Positions 42,537-53,408 of a stretch of 64,000 nt of DNA are shown in pieces; positions within the stretch are counted from its first letter, which is position 1, and every line of letters starts with the position of its first letter. Source of the stretch: Synanceia verrucosa (Eukaryota > Chordata > Actinopteri > Perciformes > Synanceiidae). Both the position numbers and the translations under genes were made by a program. The notes under the pieces are model-generated. The model saw nothing but the letters and a program-made list of their open reading frames with translations, made no database searches and was not told the DNA's origin. The DNA is taken from contig CM056561.1 of assembly GCA_029721515.1 (NCBI GenBank), forward strand, positions 3,434,001-3,498,000. Direction: 5' to 3'.

Positions 42537-44220
42537 GAGATTGTTAATTTGTGAAGTAGCGTGGTAAAGCAGTCGGCTTCTCCCGGTTAGTTTTTTTTAC
42601 TGAATTAATGGACAGACCCAGTTTCTCGTTAAAAATCAGTGTTTCGCTAATGCTGTTGGTTGGACACAGATTGTCTGCTGCAATATGACATCACAGAGAG
42701 GTGACTGAATATAACAGACCGTTATCACTATTAACAAAAATGAGGATTTCTGGGTTTGATTTGACTTGGGATTATGTACAGTAAATTCAGTCCAAAAAAT
42801 ATATATATACAGTGCTAAACAAAGATACATTTAGGGCAACAAAAATGCCCTAATTTAACAGTATTGCTCATTACCAAAATATTTCTTTCATATTTTATAT
42901 ACTTTTTACTGTTGTTTTATTTTATTATATTTTTTATTAATATATATTTTAGTATTTTTTCTGTAGTGGTTAATCCACCAGTATGTAAAGATTTTTAAAC
43001 CTTTAATGCTAAAATATAATTATTGTTGTTATCTAGTAATTTTGAACTTTACTGAAAGCTGAAAAAAATATCAAAACATATTATTATTATTGGTATTTTT
43101 GACTGAGATGCCAAGTTCCACTTATTTCCTGTCATTCCTAAACTAAAATGTGTTTTATTGGTTGTATGTAACTCTGGATTAATTTCTGAAATCTCAGAGG
43201 ATTCCAGTGTTCTTGGGTATAAAAAGGTGAATTCAGATCAAAAATGGTTCTTTTTAATGTGTAGTGCGCATTATCCCTTTAAGTATTTCCTGTCCTTTAA
43301 TGCTAATAAACAGACCTCAGTCCTATTTGACACTCTTGCAACGCCTCTGTCTTCAAAGAGGAAAGGATCAGAGGGAAGCAGGCAGCTCGTTGCCACTGGA
43401 AACCACAGCTTTTCTAAAGGAATTTCACCTTCATTCTGGAAGTGTGGGAGTCGGTCCGACTGGAGAGAGAGAGAGAAAAAACCCAGTCTGTCCACGGTCA
43501 CAGAATGAACAGCATGGTGCAGAGTTTTACTGCTAAATGTTTCCTGACAAAAACAAACAGTGTGATTCAGTCTAAAGTGAGCTGCAGGGTGACACCTCAC
43601 TACTGGAGGAAGACAAGGGTGAGGAAGAGAGAGAGAGCTTCCTCTCTCAGATACAACACTTCCTCCTTCACCATGGCTGACCTTTGGATGAGAGAACAGA
43701 GCCGATCACTGCCTGAATGATGCTTTCACACTCCACAAGCATTTGAAGCATCTTAAAGCAGCAGGAGGCTGAAGATTCTTGGCATCATTGGGCAGAAATC
43801 CCATAATAACCTTTCAGCATTTTGTAATTCAAGTGTTCTGGTAGAAAAGTGATGGGAGACTTTAGCCAATCACAGGTCATTTCAGGGAGAGAGAGTGTTC
43901 CTATTGGCTGTTCATTCAGCAGGGGCAGCTGTCAGTCACTTCAACTCAACTCAATGACCGTTTGATTGGAGTTTAGAGTAAATGAGAGCTGCTCAGCGAC
44001 ATTTTCCTCCAGTTTTTAGATCACTTGTCTCATGCACTGCTGTCAGCATACAGCTACAAAATCAATCAAAAGATATTTATTTTTTTAAAAATATTTTTAA
44101 ATCTCTTATTGAACATTTTTATAGAATTTTTTTAAAGCGGGCCAAAGAAATTAAAACCGTAATAACTTAAAAGCTACAACCTCAATTATGTTTATATGCT
44201 TTAAAAATGACACTGAACAG

Positions 44221-44587
44221 CAGGGGTGGGGAAAAATATTGATATAGCAATATATTGCGATACTTTTTCATCTCACATAATATCGATTTTTAATTTCTTA
44301 ATACTGATTCCCCCCAAAAAAGTAATGTTTTGCGGCAACTGTAAATCCAGAACAACTTCCGCATGTTGAAATAAAAAATAATTAAAAAAATTGTTAGTAA
44401 GGTAACTTTGACATCCCTAATATATATGTGTGTAATATATAAATATGTGTACATATATACATACTGTATATATAACTTGTACTTTAAGCTGCATTTTAAA
44501 TTTCTAAGATTTATGTAGAATATCACAGTATAATGCAATATCACAACATCACAATAATGTATCGTATTGTGAAGTCCTACTGCCCAG
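44221..44587 (-). repeat. TAGGGGTGGG-type MITE, copy 3 (inverted)
   Basis: Opens CAGGGGTGGGGAAAAATATTG and closes near TATTGTGAAGTCCTACTGCC, the reverse orientation of copy 2. A TATA-rich stretch of about 60 bp lies inside. Confidence 0.6.
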
Positions 44588-45136
44588 TATTAATATTAAG
44601 TAATTATGTTGTTATTGAGTTCATGTTGAGTATTAATCATCTTAAATAATGATTTGTTTTAGGGTTTAAACCCTAAGTGATTAGAGAAACTTTACAGCAT
44701 TCAAACTTTGACATGATTTGAGTTGCTGAGAGCTAAACTATCATGTTTTTATGCACTGTTTGACAGTCCTTTGTTCTGTGCTCAATGCCACTGATAACCA
44801 CTGATAACACCAGGATGGATGTAAACAGCGATGTGCTTCCTGTGGTGCACACTCTAGTGCAGCTTCCACCTCGACTCAACGCTGCCAAGACTCGAACCCA
44901 GGTCTTTGCAGTATGTGTCACGCTCGACATTACACAACACATCACGTTTTCATCTGCAGCAGATGGGAGCACCTGAGCACAAAACAAGAGAAATGTGTTT
45001 GTTTCACCTCAATATTTTCTTTCAATGTGGTAAAAGTATTCTGCAACGCCAAATAAAGCATCTATTCATCCTTCATGTACGTCCTATTCAAGGACACAGA
45101 GGGCCAAAGCCTTCGCATGGCAAACACTTCAGAGAG

Positions 45137-45405
45137 AGGTCTGAAGCCGCAACTAACGATTACTTTTATAGTCTTTTAATCTGTCGATCATTTCCTCAAT
45201 TTATTGATTAAATGTGGCTCAGTGTTTCCAAGATGACGTTCCCAACGTCTTGTTTTGTCCCACTTATTCAGTTGATGGGCTCAGAGGAGAAAGAAACCAG
45301 AGTATATTCACAGTCACATTTATGACAGTAGAAACAACAATTCTGAACGTTTTTTTGTCTTATTTGACATAGTAAATTAATCAATTAATCGTTGTAGCTC
45401 CAGAG
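45137..45405 (+). repeat. hAT-like MITE (AACTAACGATTA / TAATCGTTGTAG ends)
   Basis: The left end GCCGCAACTAACGATTACTTTT and right end AATTAATCGTTGTAGCTC are inverted, and the GTCGATCATTTCCTCAATTT interior resembles a very common teleost MITE with AACGATTATTTTC ends. A decayed second copy is probably at about 39377-39490. Confidence 0.55.
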
Positions 45406-46343
45406 AGGTCCTGGACATTAACTAATTATTATAATTAATTAATCCACTGTCAGTAACAGTTAATTCATGACTGATTTCCTTCAGTAAATGTATTGCATGT
45501 CTGAATTACGGGAGGAGCTGCAACTTTACTTGGTTATGCATGAGTTTAACACTGTTAATGAAAACAAATCAAACATTTAAATGGGACTGCAGTGTCTTTG
45601 GATACATTACTGACATGCAGAACAATAATCCTGGCAAGTTATTCCACTTAAAGGTGCTATATTTGAAATGCTAACACTGTGAATGTTGCACACAGCGCCT
45701 GTCACTTTTCATTCCCAGCTTGTACATTTCAAAATACAAACAAACCTTATTATATGTGATGTAAAACACTACAGAGAGTCTAAAGGAGACTTAAAACTAC
45801 CCTGCACACAATTTACCATTTCCTTTCCAATCAAAACACGTCTTTACAACAGAAGTCATCATGAACTGTAACTGTAATCGACTATATGCCATCTTTCTAA
45901 TGCAGTGTCAGGAATGATTAATCAGCCAGGCGAGCACATGGCAAGCTGTGCTGAGCTTGTGATCTGATCTAAGATAAGCACATCTTCACCACATCCGACG
46001 CTCAAGTGCTACGTGAAGCTGATCACAAGTCAGAGGAGTAGGCAACTCCATCTTTAGAGCTGAATACAGCATGTAGCAAACACACTGTGCACTCATACAA
46101 AGACTCAGGGAAGGCACAATGTGACAGGAGGAGGAGGAGGAGGGCAGCGTCATCGTGGTGGTCTGACTGTCGGAGTGAGACATGAATGGCTGCGTTAGCA
46201 GTGCCCTGGAGGTGCAGCCAAGCTTTCAGCCACTTAGCAGACTCAGAGTATGCTGAACAGACTCATCATGTCATACCGGACACTGTCTAACGTGTGTGAA
46301 TATATAGATATAAGCGCTGTAGATGCAGAGCAGACAAACTAAC

Positions 46344-46416
46344 CTTCAATCCATGATCACGGCGCTGGAGTGGATTTCCTTCGTTGCAGAGGAGATGTCA
46401 ACCTGCTCCATCAGGC
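46344..46416 (-). other. tmcc1: candidate tmcc1 untranslated exon 2 containing a 21-codon uORF
   Basis: The minus strand has an acceptor with a long pyrimidine tract (TTTTTCCTCTCTCTGTTTGAAG), 73 nt, then the donor GTTAGTTT. It contains a complete small open frame, MEQVDISSATKEIHSS...D, from ATG 46411 to TGA 46346, closing just before the donor. It lies between the probable first exon (about 47.5 kb) and the long N-terminal exon, so a 5' UTR exon with an upstream ORF is the simplest reading. Transcript evidence was not available. Confidence 0.45.
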
Positions 46417-47480
46417 CTTCAAACAGAGAGAGGAAAAAGTGAGAAAAGTCTAATCCTCTAAATGCTTCCTTGGCAGGTCGTACGTTCCTGCTTTATGCCT
46501 GAGTGTGTCTCCCAGACACTGATAATAAGGAAAAATGCTCCAGTGTGAAGCATGCTAGGCATCAGATGAGACCAGGCTGCAGATGTCCGTCCCGTCTGAG
46601 CCTTTAGATGGAACCAGGCCTGCAACTGGCAGGGTGACCATCATAAGAGACACATTAATAGGACTGCATAAATGAAAATAATCCTGCTCCATAACTAGTC
46701 TTAAAACACATTTCCAAATATGACATGCTGTTTTTTTAACTCAACCACTGTATTTAAGTACAATATAGATAGATGGATATTTAATTGCAGTTGTCAAATA
46801 TCTGGAAACTACCATTCCAAAAATACTTGTACTTAAATTAACAGACTAAATACTTCTACGCCACTACATTTAAAGATAAATAGATAAATATTGTACCTTT
46901 TAAGCTACTTTTTACATAAAACAATATGATATGACCTTATGATGGGACACAGTACTATGCTACTAGTATTTAGTAGGGTTAGGATTTTAGTATTTAGAAG
47001 TATCTAAATAAACTATTCACAGCAGCAGTGTTAGGGCTAAAAACATAATTTAACTAGTCAATACACTGATGACACTGTTATTACATTTTGTTGACAAACT
47101 TAAGTAGCATTTTAAATTCATTTCTTGGATTATGGCATTTCTGAGTATTTATTCCAGCACTGTCAATACAACAGACCAACGACCGTTAGGAAAGATCAGA
47201 TAAGGAAACCTGCGTTACAAAGTGTAGAGTCTAAGAAAGAGCGGACTGGTTGCAGCTGAAATAAAGCGGTGGTGACGTTATTTACCGGTCAGTGCTGTCA
47301 GGCTGACGGTCCCGTTAATAATGTGTCATTGTGCGGAGCTGCTAAAGCCATGTAACATCTCCATCCACGCTCCTAACAGCGTTTCCTGGCGGCACAGCAG
47401 CGAGACACACGGCTCAAAGAGGCACAAAATGACGGCTAACCTGCCCGGAGAAGCAAACTAACACCGTATTTTGAACTTAC
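46417..47480 (-). other. tmcc1: tmcc1 most 5' candidate intron
   Basis: About 1.06 kb, AT-rich, between the two probable untranslated exons. No coding sequence is recognised. Confidence 0.5.
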
Positions 47481-47590
47481 TGAGGTGACAGCAAACTGTT
47501 GAAGCCGACAGGGACGCTTTCTGAACGGCGACAGACAAGCAGCTCTCTACCTCCTCCTCCTCCTCCTCCGAGCACCGGAGGTCCGCGCCC
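47481..47590 (-). other. tmcc1: candidate tmcc1 distal first exon (untranslated)
   Basis: The minus strand from about 47590 to 47481 is GC-rich with a GGA-rich tract and ends at a consensus donor, GTAAGTTC (47473-47480). No ATG of the TMCC1 frame lies in it, so it would be 5' UTR. It sits directly downstream of a perfect CRE. The transcription start is estimated, not seen. Confidence 0.45.
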
Positions 47591-47599
47591 CCTTTGCTC

Positions 47600-47607
47600 T
47601 GACGTCA
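47600..47607. promoter_or_regulatory. perfect CRE palindrome TGACGTCA in the probable distal tmcc1 promoter
   Basis: The 8-bp palindrome TGACGTCA is the full CREB/ATF consensus. It is immediately followed by a second half site (TGACG) at 47607-47611. It lies just upstream, on the minus strand, of the GC-rich candidate first exon, a typical position for CREB-family control of CpG promoters. Confidence 0.5.
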
Positions 47608-47665
47608 TGACGCTGTACGTATGGGGCCAAACACAAAGATTGTATTGTGAGACGAGGACTCACTC

Positions 47666-47670
<5 letters not shown>

Positions 47671-47741
<71 letters not shown>
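47671..47741. repeat. TA dinucleotide repeat, left of Tc1 copy 1
   Basis: About 70 bp of uninterrupted TA, directly abutting the left terminal repeat of a Tc1-like element. Tc1 elements insert at TA. Confidence 0.9.
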
Positions 47742-47742
<1 letters not shown>

Positions 47743-47745
<3 letters not shown>

Positions 47746-48984
47746 TCATGGAAAAAATTATTAGACCACCCTTGTTTTCTTCAATTTCTTGTTCATTCTA
47801 ATATCTGGTACCACTAAGCGTATAATACAATGAACACAACAAAAATGCAGCTGGTCACATAATACTTTATGTCTATTTGACATTCTTAAGTTTAATTGAT
47901 TCCCAGGGTATATAAGAGGCCATTTCATGTCACAAGCAGCACTGCACATGCAAAGGCCTAGAGTGGTTTCCTGCTTACATTCAAGTCAGTAGCACAACTC
48001 AGAAGTTGTCAGCTCTCACATAATGCCTAAAACAAAGAATTATGTGAAGCAACAAAGGCAGCCATCTTGGCACTGCTGGAAATTGGCATGAGTGAGAGAC
48101 AGGTAGCGAAACTGAAGATCTCCAAGACAGCCGTTCATTACAACAAAAAAACAAGCTGAACATGGCACTACCAAATTGCTACCTGGCGTGGCAGGAAAGC
48201 GTCTTTCTACCCCACGAGATGACCGTGCACTCATCCGTTCCTGTGTCAGGAATCGTCGTCAGACCTCCAGGGACCTTAAAAATGAGTGGGCACTGTCGAG
48301 AAATGTGACTTGCTCGGCAAGGACAGTTCGAAACCGACTTGTTGAAGCTGGTTTGAAGTCACACAGAGCATAAGAAGCCCTTCATCAATGAAAGGCAGAG
48401 GAAGGCCCGGTTACTCTTTGCTCGAGACCACAAGGATTGGACTGTTGATGATTGGGCTAAGGTTCTCTTCAGTGATGAATCAATTTTGAATTGATGCCAC
48501 TCCAGCCAACTTACTGGTTAGGAGGAAGCCTGGAGAAGCTTACAACCCAGACTGTCTTGCCCCTACAGTAAAACATGGGGGTGGATCAGTCATGATCTGG
48601 GGTTGTTTCAGTCTGAGTGGAACAGGGCAAATGCAATTATGTGAAGGCCGAATGAACCAGGTCAAGTACAGGACTACCCTTGAAAACAGTCTTCTTCCAT
48701 CAGCTGGAAAACTCTTTCCTGCCTCGAATGACTGGATTTTCCAACAAGACAATGCCCCTTGCCACACGGCAAGGTCAGTTAAAGCCTGGATGGAGAACCA
48801 CAACATTCGGCACTCATGCCTTGGCCTGCTCAATCACCAGATCTTAATCCAATTGAAAACCTGTGGAAAATCATCAAACTCAAAATGGAGAACCACAAGC
48901 CCAAAAACAAAGAAAATTTGTTTGAATTTGTCCAACAGGAATGGGCTGCTGTGACAGCAGAACAATGTCAGAAGCTGGTGGAGA

Positions 48985-48987
<3 letters not shown>
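47743..48987 (+). mobile_element. Tc1-like transposon, copy 1, 3'-truncated, with decayed transposase
   Basis: The left terminal repeat starts CAGTCATGGAAAAAATTATT. The transposase reading direction is plus. Family signatures are visible: an HTH region (ALIRSCVRNRRQTSRDLKNE, TVRNRLVEAGLK, 48176-48373), first acidic region (DDWAKVLFSDES, about 48445-48480), FQQDNAPCHTARSV (about 48740) and SPDLNPIENLW (about 48834). These lie in different frames with internal stops, so the gene is dead. The element breaks off after the codons for KLVES and runs into a TA repeat, so the last 350 bp or so, including the right terminal repeat, are missing. Confidence 0.85.
48022..48986 (+). pseudogene. broken Tc1 transposase gene (copy 1)
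   Basis: A cut-and-paste DDE transposase relic. The start near 48022 (ATGCCTAAAACAAAG) is followed by frameshifts and stops within 40 codons. Later segments with the HTH, DNAPCH and PDLNPIENLW motifs occur in at least two frames. One clear frame change falls between 48592-48815 and 48816 onward. The end is truncated in the TA repeat. It cannot encode active enzyme. Confidence 0.8.

Positions 48988-49046
<59 letters not shown>
48986..49046. repeat. TA dinucleotide repeat between the two Tc1 copies
   Basis: About 60 bp of TA. It follows the broken end of copy 1 and touches the terminal repeat of copy 2. Confidence 0.9.
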
Positions 49047-49047
<1 letters not shown>

Positions 49048-49050
<3 letters not shown>

Positions 49051-50635
49051 TCATGGAAAAAATTATTAGACCACCCTTGTTTTCTTCAATTTCTTGTTAA
49101 TTTTAATGCCTGGCTCACTAAAGGTACATTTGTTTGGACAATTATAATGATAACAACAAAAATAGCTCATGAGAGTTTAATTTAAGAGCAGAAGGATTAT
49201 TCATTTTCCATGGTTTTCTTGATAATAACCAAAATTACTTAAATTCTTACATCAATAGCTATGGCATTGTACCATAAAACACTACTTTTAAGCATTCCAT
49301 GTTTTCTTTTCTGTTTGCTTTAAACACATGATACACACAAGAGTTAATACTTGATTGCATAACCATTGTTTTGATGACTGCAGCCATGCGTCTTGGCATG
49401 CTCTCCACCAGCTTCTGACATTGTTCTGCTGTCACAGCAGCCCATTCCTGTTGGACAAATTCAAACAAATTTTCTTTGTTTTGGGCTTGTGGTTCTCCAT
49501 TTTGAGTTTGATGATTTTCCACAGGTTTTCAATTGGATTAAGATCTGGTGATTGAGCAGGCCAAGGCATGTAGAATGTTGTGGTTCTCCATCCAGGCTTT
49601 AACTGACCTTGCCGTGTGGCAAGGGGCATTGTCTTGTTAGAAAATCCAGTCATTGAGGCAGGAAAGAGTTTTCCAGCTGATGGAAGAAGACTGTTTTCAA
49701 GGTAGTCCTGTACTTGACCTGGTTCATTACGGCCTTCACACAATTGCATTTTGCCCTGTTCCACTCAGACTGAAACAACCCCAGATCATGACTGATCCAC
49801 CCCATGTTTTACTGTAGGGGCAAGACAGTCTGGGTTGTAAGCTTCTCCAGGCTTCCTCCTAACCAGTAAGTTGGCTGGAGTGGGCATCAATTCAAAATTG
49901 GATTCATCACTGAAGAGAACCTTAGCCCAATCATCAACAGTCCAATCCTTGTGGTCTCGAGCAAAGAGTAACCGGGCCTTCCTCTGCCTTTCATTGATGA
50001 AGGGCTTCTTGCGTGCTCTCTGTGACTTTCAAACCAGCTTCAACAAGTCGGTTTCGAACTGTCCTTGCCGAGCAAGTCACATTTCTCGACAGTGCCCACT
50101 CATTTTTAAGGTCCCTGGAGGTCTGGCGGCGATTCCTGACACAGGAGCGGATGAGTGCCACGGTCATCTCGTGGGGTAGAAAGACGTTTCCTGCCACGGC
50201 CAGGTAGCAATTTGGTAGTGCCATGTTCAGCTTGTTTTTTTGTTGTAATGAACGGCTGTCTTGGAGATCTTCAGTTTTTACTACCTGTCTCTCACTCATG
50301 CCAATTTCCAGCAGTGCCAAGATGGCTGCCTTTGTTGCTTCACATAATTCTTTTGTTTAGGCATTATGTGAGAGCTAACTTCTGAGTTGTGCTACGGCTT
50401 GAATGTAAGCAGGAAACCACTCTAGGCCTTTGCATGTGCAGTGCTGTGACATGAAATGGCCTCTTATATACCCTGGGAATCAATTAAGCTTAAGAATGTC
50501 AAATAGGACATAAAGTATTATGTGACCAGCTGCATTTTTTGTTGTGTTCATTGTATTATACGTTTAGTGGTACCAGATATTAGAATGAACAAGAAATTGA
50601 AGAAAACAAGGGTGGTCTCATAATTTTTTCCATGA

Positions 50636-50638
<3 letters not shown>
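49048..50638 (-). mobile_element. Tc1-like transposon, copy 2, full length, inverted relative to copy 1
   Basis: Both terminal repeats are present: CAGTCATGGAAAAAATTATT at 49048 and its complement ending TTTTTTCCATGACTG at 50638, each flanked by TA repeat. Length is about 1.59 kb, normal for Tc1 elements. The transposase runs on the minus strand, with HTH pieces at 49991-50320 and DDE pieces (SPDLNPIENLWKIIKLKMEN) at about 49432-49600. The carboxy end (KLVESMPRRMAAVIK) is intact up to a stop. Frameshifts separate the parts, so this copy is also inactive. Confidence 0.88.
49259..50365 (-). pseudogene. broken Tc1 transposase gene (copy 2)
   Basis: The minus-strand coding remnant begins near 50360 (ATGCCTAAACAAAAGAATTA) and ends near 49259. 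The HTH domain (LIRSCVRNRRQTSRDLKNEW), the NPIENLW glutamate segment and the C-terminal VIKTMVMQSSINSCVYHVF segment are recognisable. At least two frame changes separate them, so no full-length transposase can be made. Confidence 0.8.

Positions 50639-50679
<41 letters not shown>
50639..50679. repeat. TA dinucleotide repeat, right of Tc1 copy 2
   Basis: About 40 bp of TA touching the terminal repeat of copy 2. Confidence 0.9.
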
Positions 50680-50683
<4 letters not shown>

Positions 50684-53337
50684 TTAAAATTATTAATAAT
50701 AAATTAAATTATAAATATAAACGTATTATTATTGTTATTATAAACACGAAATTACACCATTAATTTACATACTACTTAATACTACTACTACGACTAATAA
50801 TAATTATAAATTTTGTTTATATTGCCGTTTTCATCCAAATGATAGATAGAAATACGCTGTTTCATCAAGCATGACATTTTATTGCATTTAATTTGCGATT
50901 AAAAATCTATTCCTTTTTTAAATATTTATTTTGTTATTTATTCCACTTTTTCATTTTCATTTCCTCAAAATTTTTTATTCTTATACTCTGAGCCAGAAAT
51001 CTCTACTTCAATAGCACTTTAACGGAGTGATAAAAAGAGAAAAACTAATGTCAACAATATTTTTTTCTTTATCCACTGTGCAGATATCTGTTCTGAAAAT
51101 TAGTTGTCATAACCAAAGCTACCCAAGAAATGAAAAACCTATTTGTTAGCTGATATAACCATTTACATATTGTACTGTAAGGCAAACATTTCTCTCACGA
51201 TACCATTAGTTTATCCCCTAGCCTACAATTATATTTTCCTGTAATGGTGCACTATGTATGTGAAGCTTATTATCTTATTCATTATTTAGTAAACTATATT
51301 GACTGGTTATAGTATATGCTGTAATTGCTCAGAATAACATAGTAGCAGTGAAGGATCCATTAAAACATTAAAAGTCATTATCAAACAATTTCACCATGAC
51401 TTCCATATCTCTGCTGTCAGGTCAGCAGAGAACGTATCTTTTAATAGAAGGAAATAAATGAATGATACCAAAAAAGTTTGATACAACTGATCCAAAATCT
51501 GTCATTGATTTTTACTCCTCAAATCCTAGATTTAAAGCTACATCTGCTTGATTATGACAAAAACCATAATCACAATTATTCAATGTGATTATTCATTAAC
51601 TTTGGAAAAAAATGTACATTTAAAAATATCTGTTTGTAGCTTTAAATACATAGTTAAATGCAATCTGGTGCACTTTGGGAGCAAAATTAAAAGACCAAAT
51701 TTCATTATAAACACATTGGATAGATATACTGAGTGAGGCACATTGACCTGTTTTCATAATTGTTGGAAGATGTAATTAAAATCAAGTTAATTGCACAGTC
51801 CCACTTAAAGCTGTTGAACATGTGCATGTTTAATTCATCTGACTATTTTAGTTTCTGGAGGCCTTGTGGGTTAAAAATGCTTCATGATGACATGTGCTGC
51901 TCCAGTTTCTCTCCAATAGATGGCAACAAAGACATGCAGGTCAGAGCAGTGGAGGGATTCAATATTGATCCGCCTCAGAGCAGAGTTTATTTCATCGCTG
52001 TTCAGCTCTTTTTGACAAAACTTACCCTTCACTGTGGGCTTGTCTTGAAAACCAGTTCTGTGCTTGAACTGTGTACTTGTAAATGGCTGCAGGCGACGAT
52101 ATAAACCAGTCTGCCCAGGTCATAAATTCTATGTGGAGGCTGAAATAGAGAGTCATTGTGCAGAAAGTGGAGTAAATAAGAGGATACATGAGTGTCTGAG
52201 GAGGGAGATTATTGTCTGTAAATCTGAATGTAGATCTATATTTGTGGGCTTCATGCACCTGCATTGTAAAAATAATCAGTGTAGCGTTAACGTTTACAGT
52301 GTTTTAAATAAATAGCAATGATGCACACAGATTTATGATTTATAAAGATTTTGCCTGTCCCTTCATCAAAAATGATGAAAAAAATGAAAAGCTGACGATT
52401 TATTCTGCACTGGATCTGGACAAAACAAACAGAGGTTTGAGTTTTATTACTTTTGTTCATTTTGTAGAAATTGATAAATTCTGACAGTATGTCAACACTG
52501 ACCACCTACTGATTCCTTGGCTCTGCATTTCACAGCATGTAATATTTTAAATGCTCTGAATACAAACCAGGTCAACAGTGAGAACTGGTGAAGAACTGTA
52601 ACAGAGAATGTGCAGTAAGTGTGTGTTATTTCACGTTATTGCAGGTTCCTTCTGCAGCGTATTATGTACAAGAAGCCTAATAATATCCATGGCCACACCG
52701 AAGGACATGACTAAAAAGAACTCTTTGTATAGCAAAACACAAAATATATATACAGTACACTGTTATTGTAGGAAATATATTGCAATATATTGAGGACATA
52801 ATTCACTCATGAGGAACTGTGAGCTTCATCAAGGTTTAACCTTTAACCTTTATCATCATCTGGGCTGAAAAATGCCTTTTTTTAAAGTATATACTTACAT
52901 TTTATGTTTCTCCTGGTATACATGCTTTAACGTTTAAAAAAACATTGTCTGCCTGTATATGCCTCTCTGTTCTGTTTCTATTGAAATTTGTTCTTAGCGC
53001 TAATTAACATGCCGTTAGCATGGACACATATCTTGTTGTCCCTTTGTTGGAAATCCTATTTTACTGTAAAATCTAGATAATAGTTAAATATGCAAGAAGT
53101 GTTATAAAAAAAAATGGTACACCACTGCATGTAAACACCGAATCCATGTTTCTGATCAAAGAGCTATGTGTCTTTGACTTGAGACATTTAGAATAAAGAC
53201 AGAAAAACAAACAAAGTGGAGGATAAGTTGAGGTTTATTCACTTTCTTTTTGCTGATAAGCCAAAATTGCAAAAAGTTGGGTAAAAACTTTGACATACAC
53301 ACTTCTTTATAGCCCTCTACCCTGAATAGAGAGTTAC
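50680..53337. other. AT-rich intergenic stretch without recognised gene
   Basis: About 2.7 kb of strongly AT-rich DNA upstream of tmcc1. Open frames here are short and show no family motif. Nothing beyond A/T tracts and simple repeats is recognised. Confidence 0.6.
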
Positions 53338-53408
53338 CTTTGAGCCCCGACTTTCCGGGTGTCCTCTTTATGTTGGTCGCCTCCACCCCAGAACAAGCCA
53401 TCACACCA
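53338..53408 (-). other. orphan exon-like segment (MACSGVEATNIKRTPGK...)
   Basis: On the minus strand a T-rich tract leads to CTTGCTCCCAACAG (a strong acceptor), then 71 nt, then AAAG|GTAACTC (a reasonable donor). Inside, ATG 53401 opens MACSGVEATNIKRTPGKSGL, leaving in phase 1. I do not recognise the protein. It could be a 5' exon of an unidentified minus-strand gene, a still more distal tmcc1 5' exon, or chance. Confidence 0.3.

Larger units (their letters stand above)
36873..46343 (-). other. tmcc1: tmcc1 5' intron (about 9.5 kb)
   Basis: No coding exon is supported. It holds a GT microsatellite (39819-39850), a decayed AATCGATT-type MITE fragment (about 39377-39490), the DR3/IR3 motif, two taggggtggg-type repeats (42249-42536 and 44221-44587) and a full-length-looking MITE (about 45137-45405). 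A short CpG-rich block lies at 40160-40345. Confidence 0.65.

Noticed and set aside
44290..44544. Tyr/Ile-rich frame as a membrane protein
   Set aside because: It is a translation of a TA-rich MITE interior.
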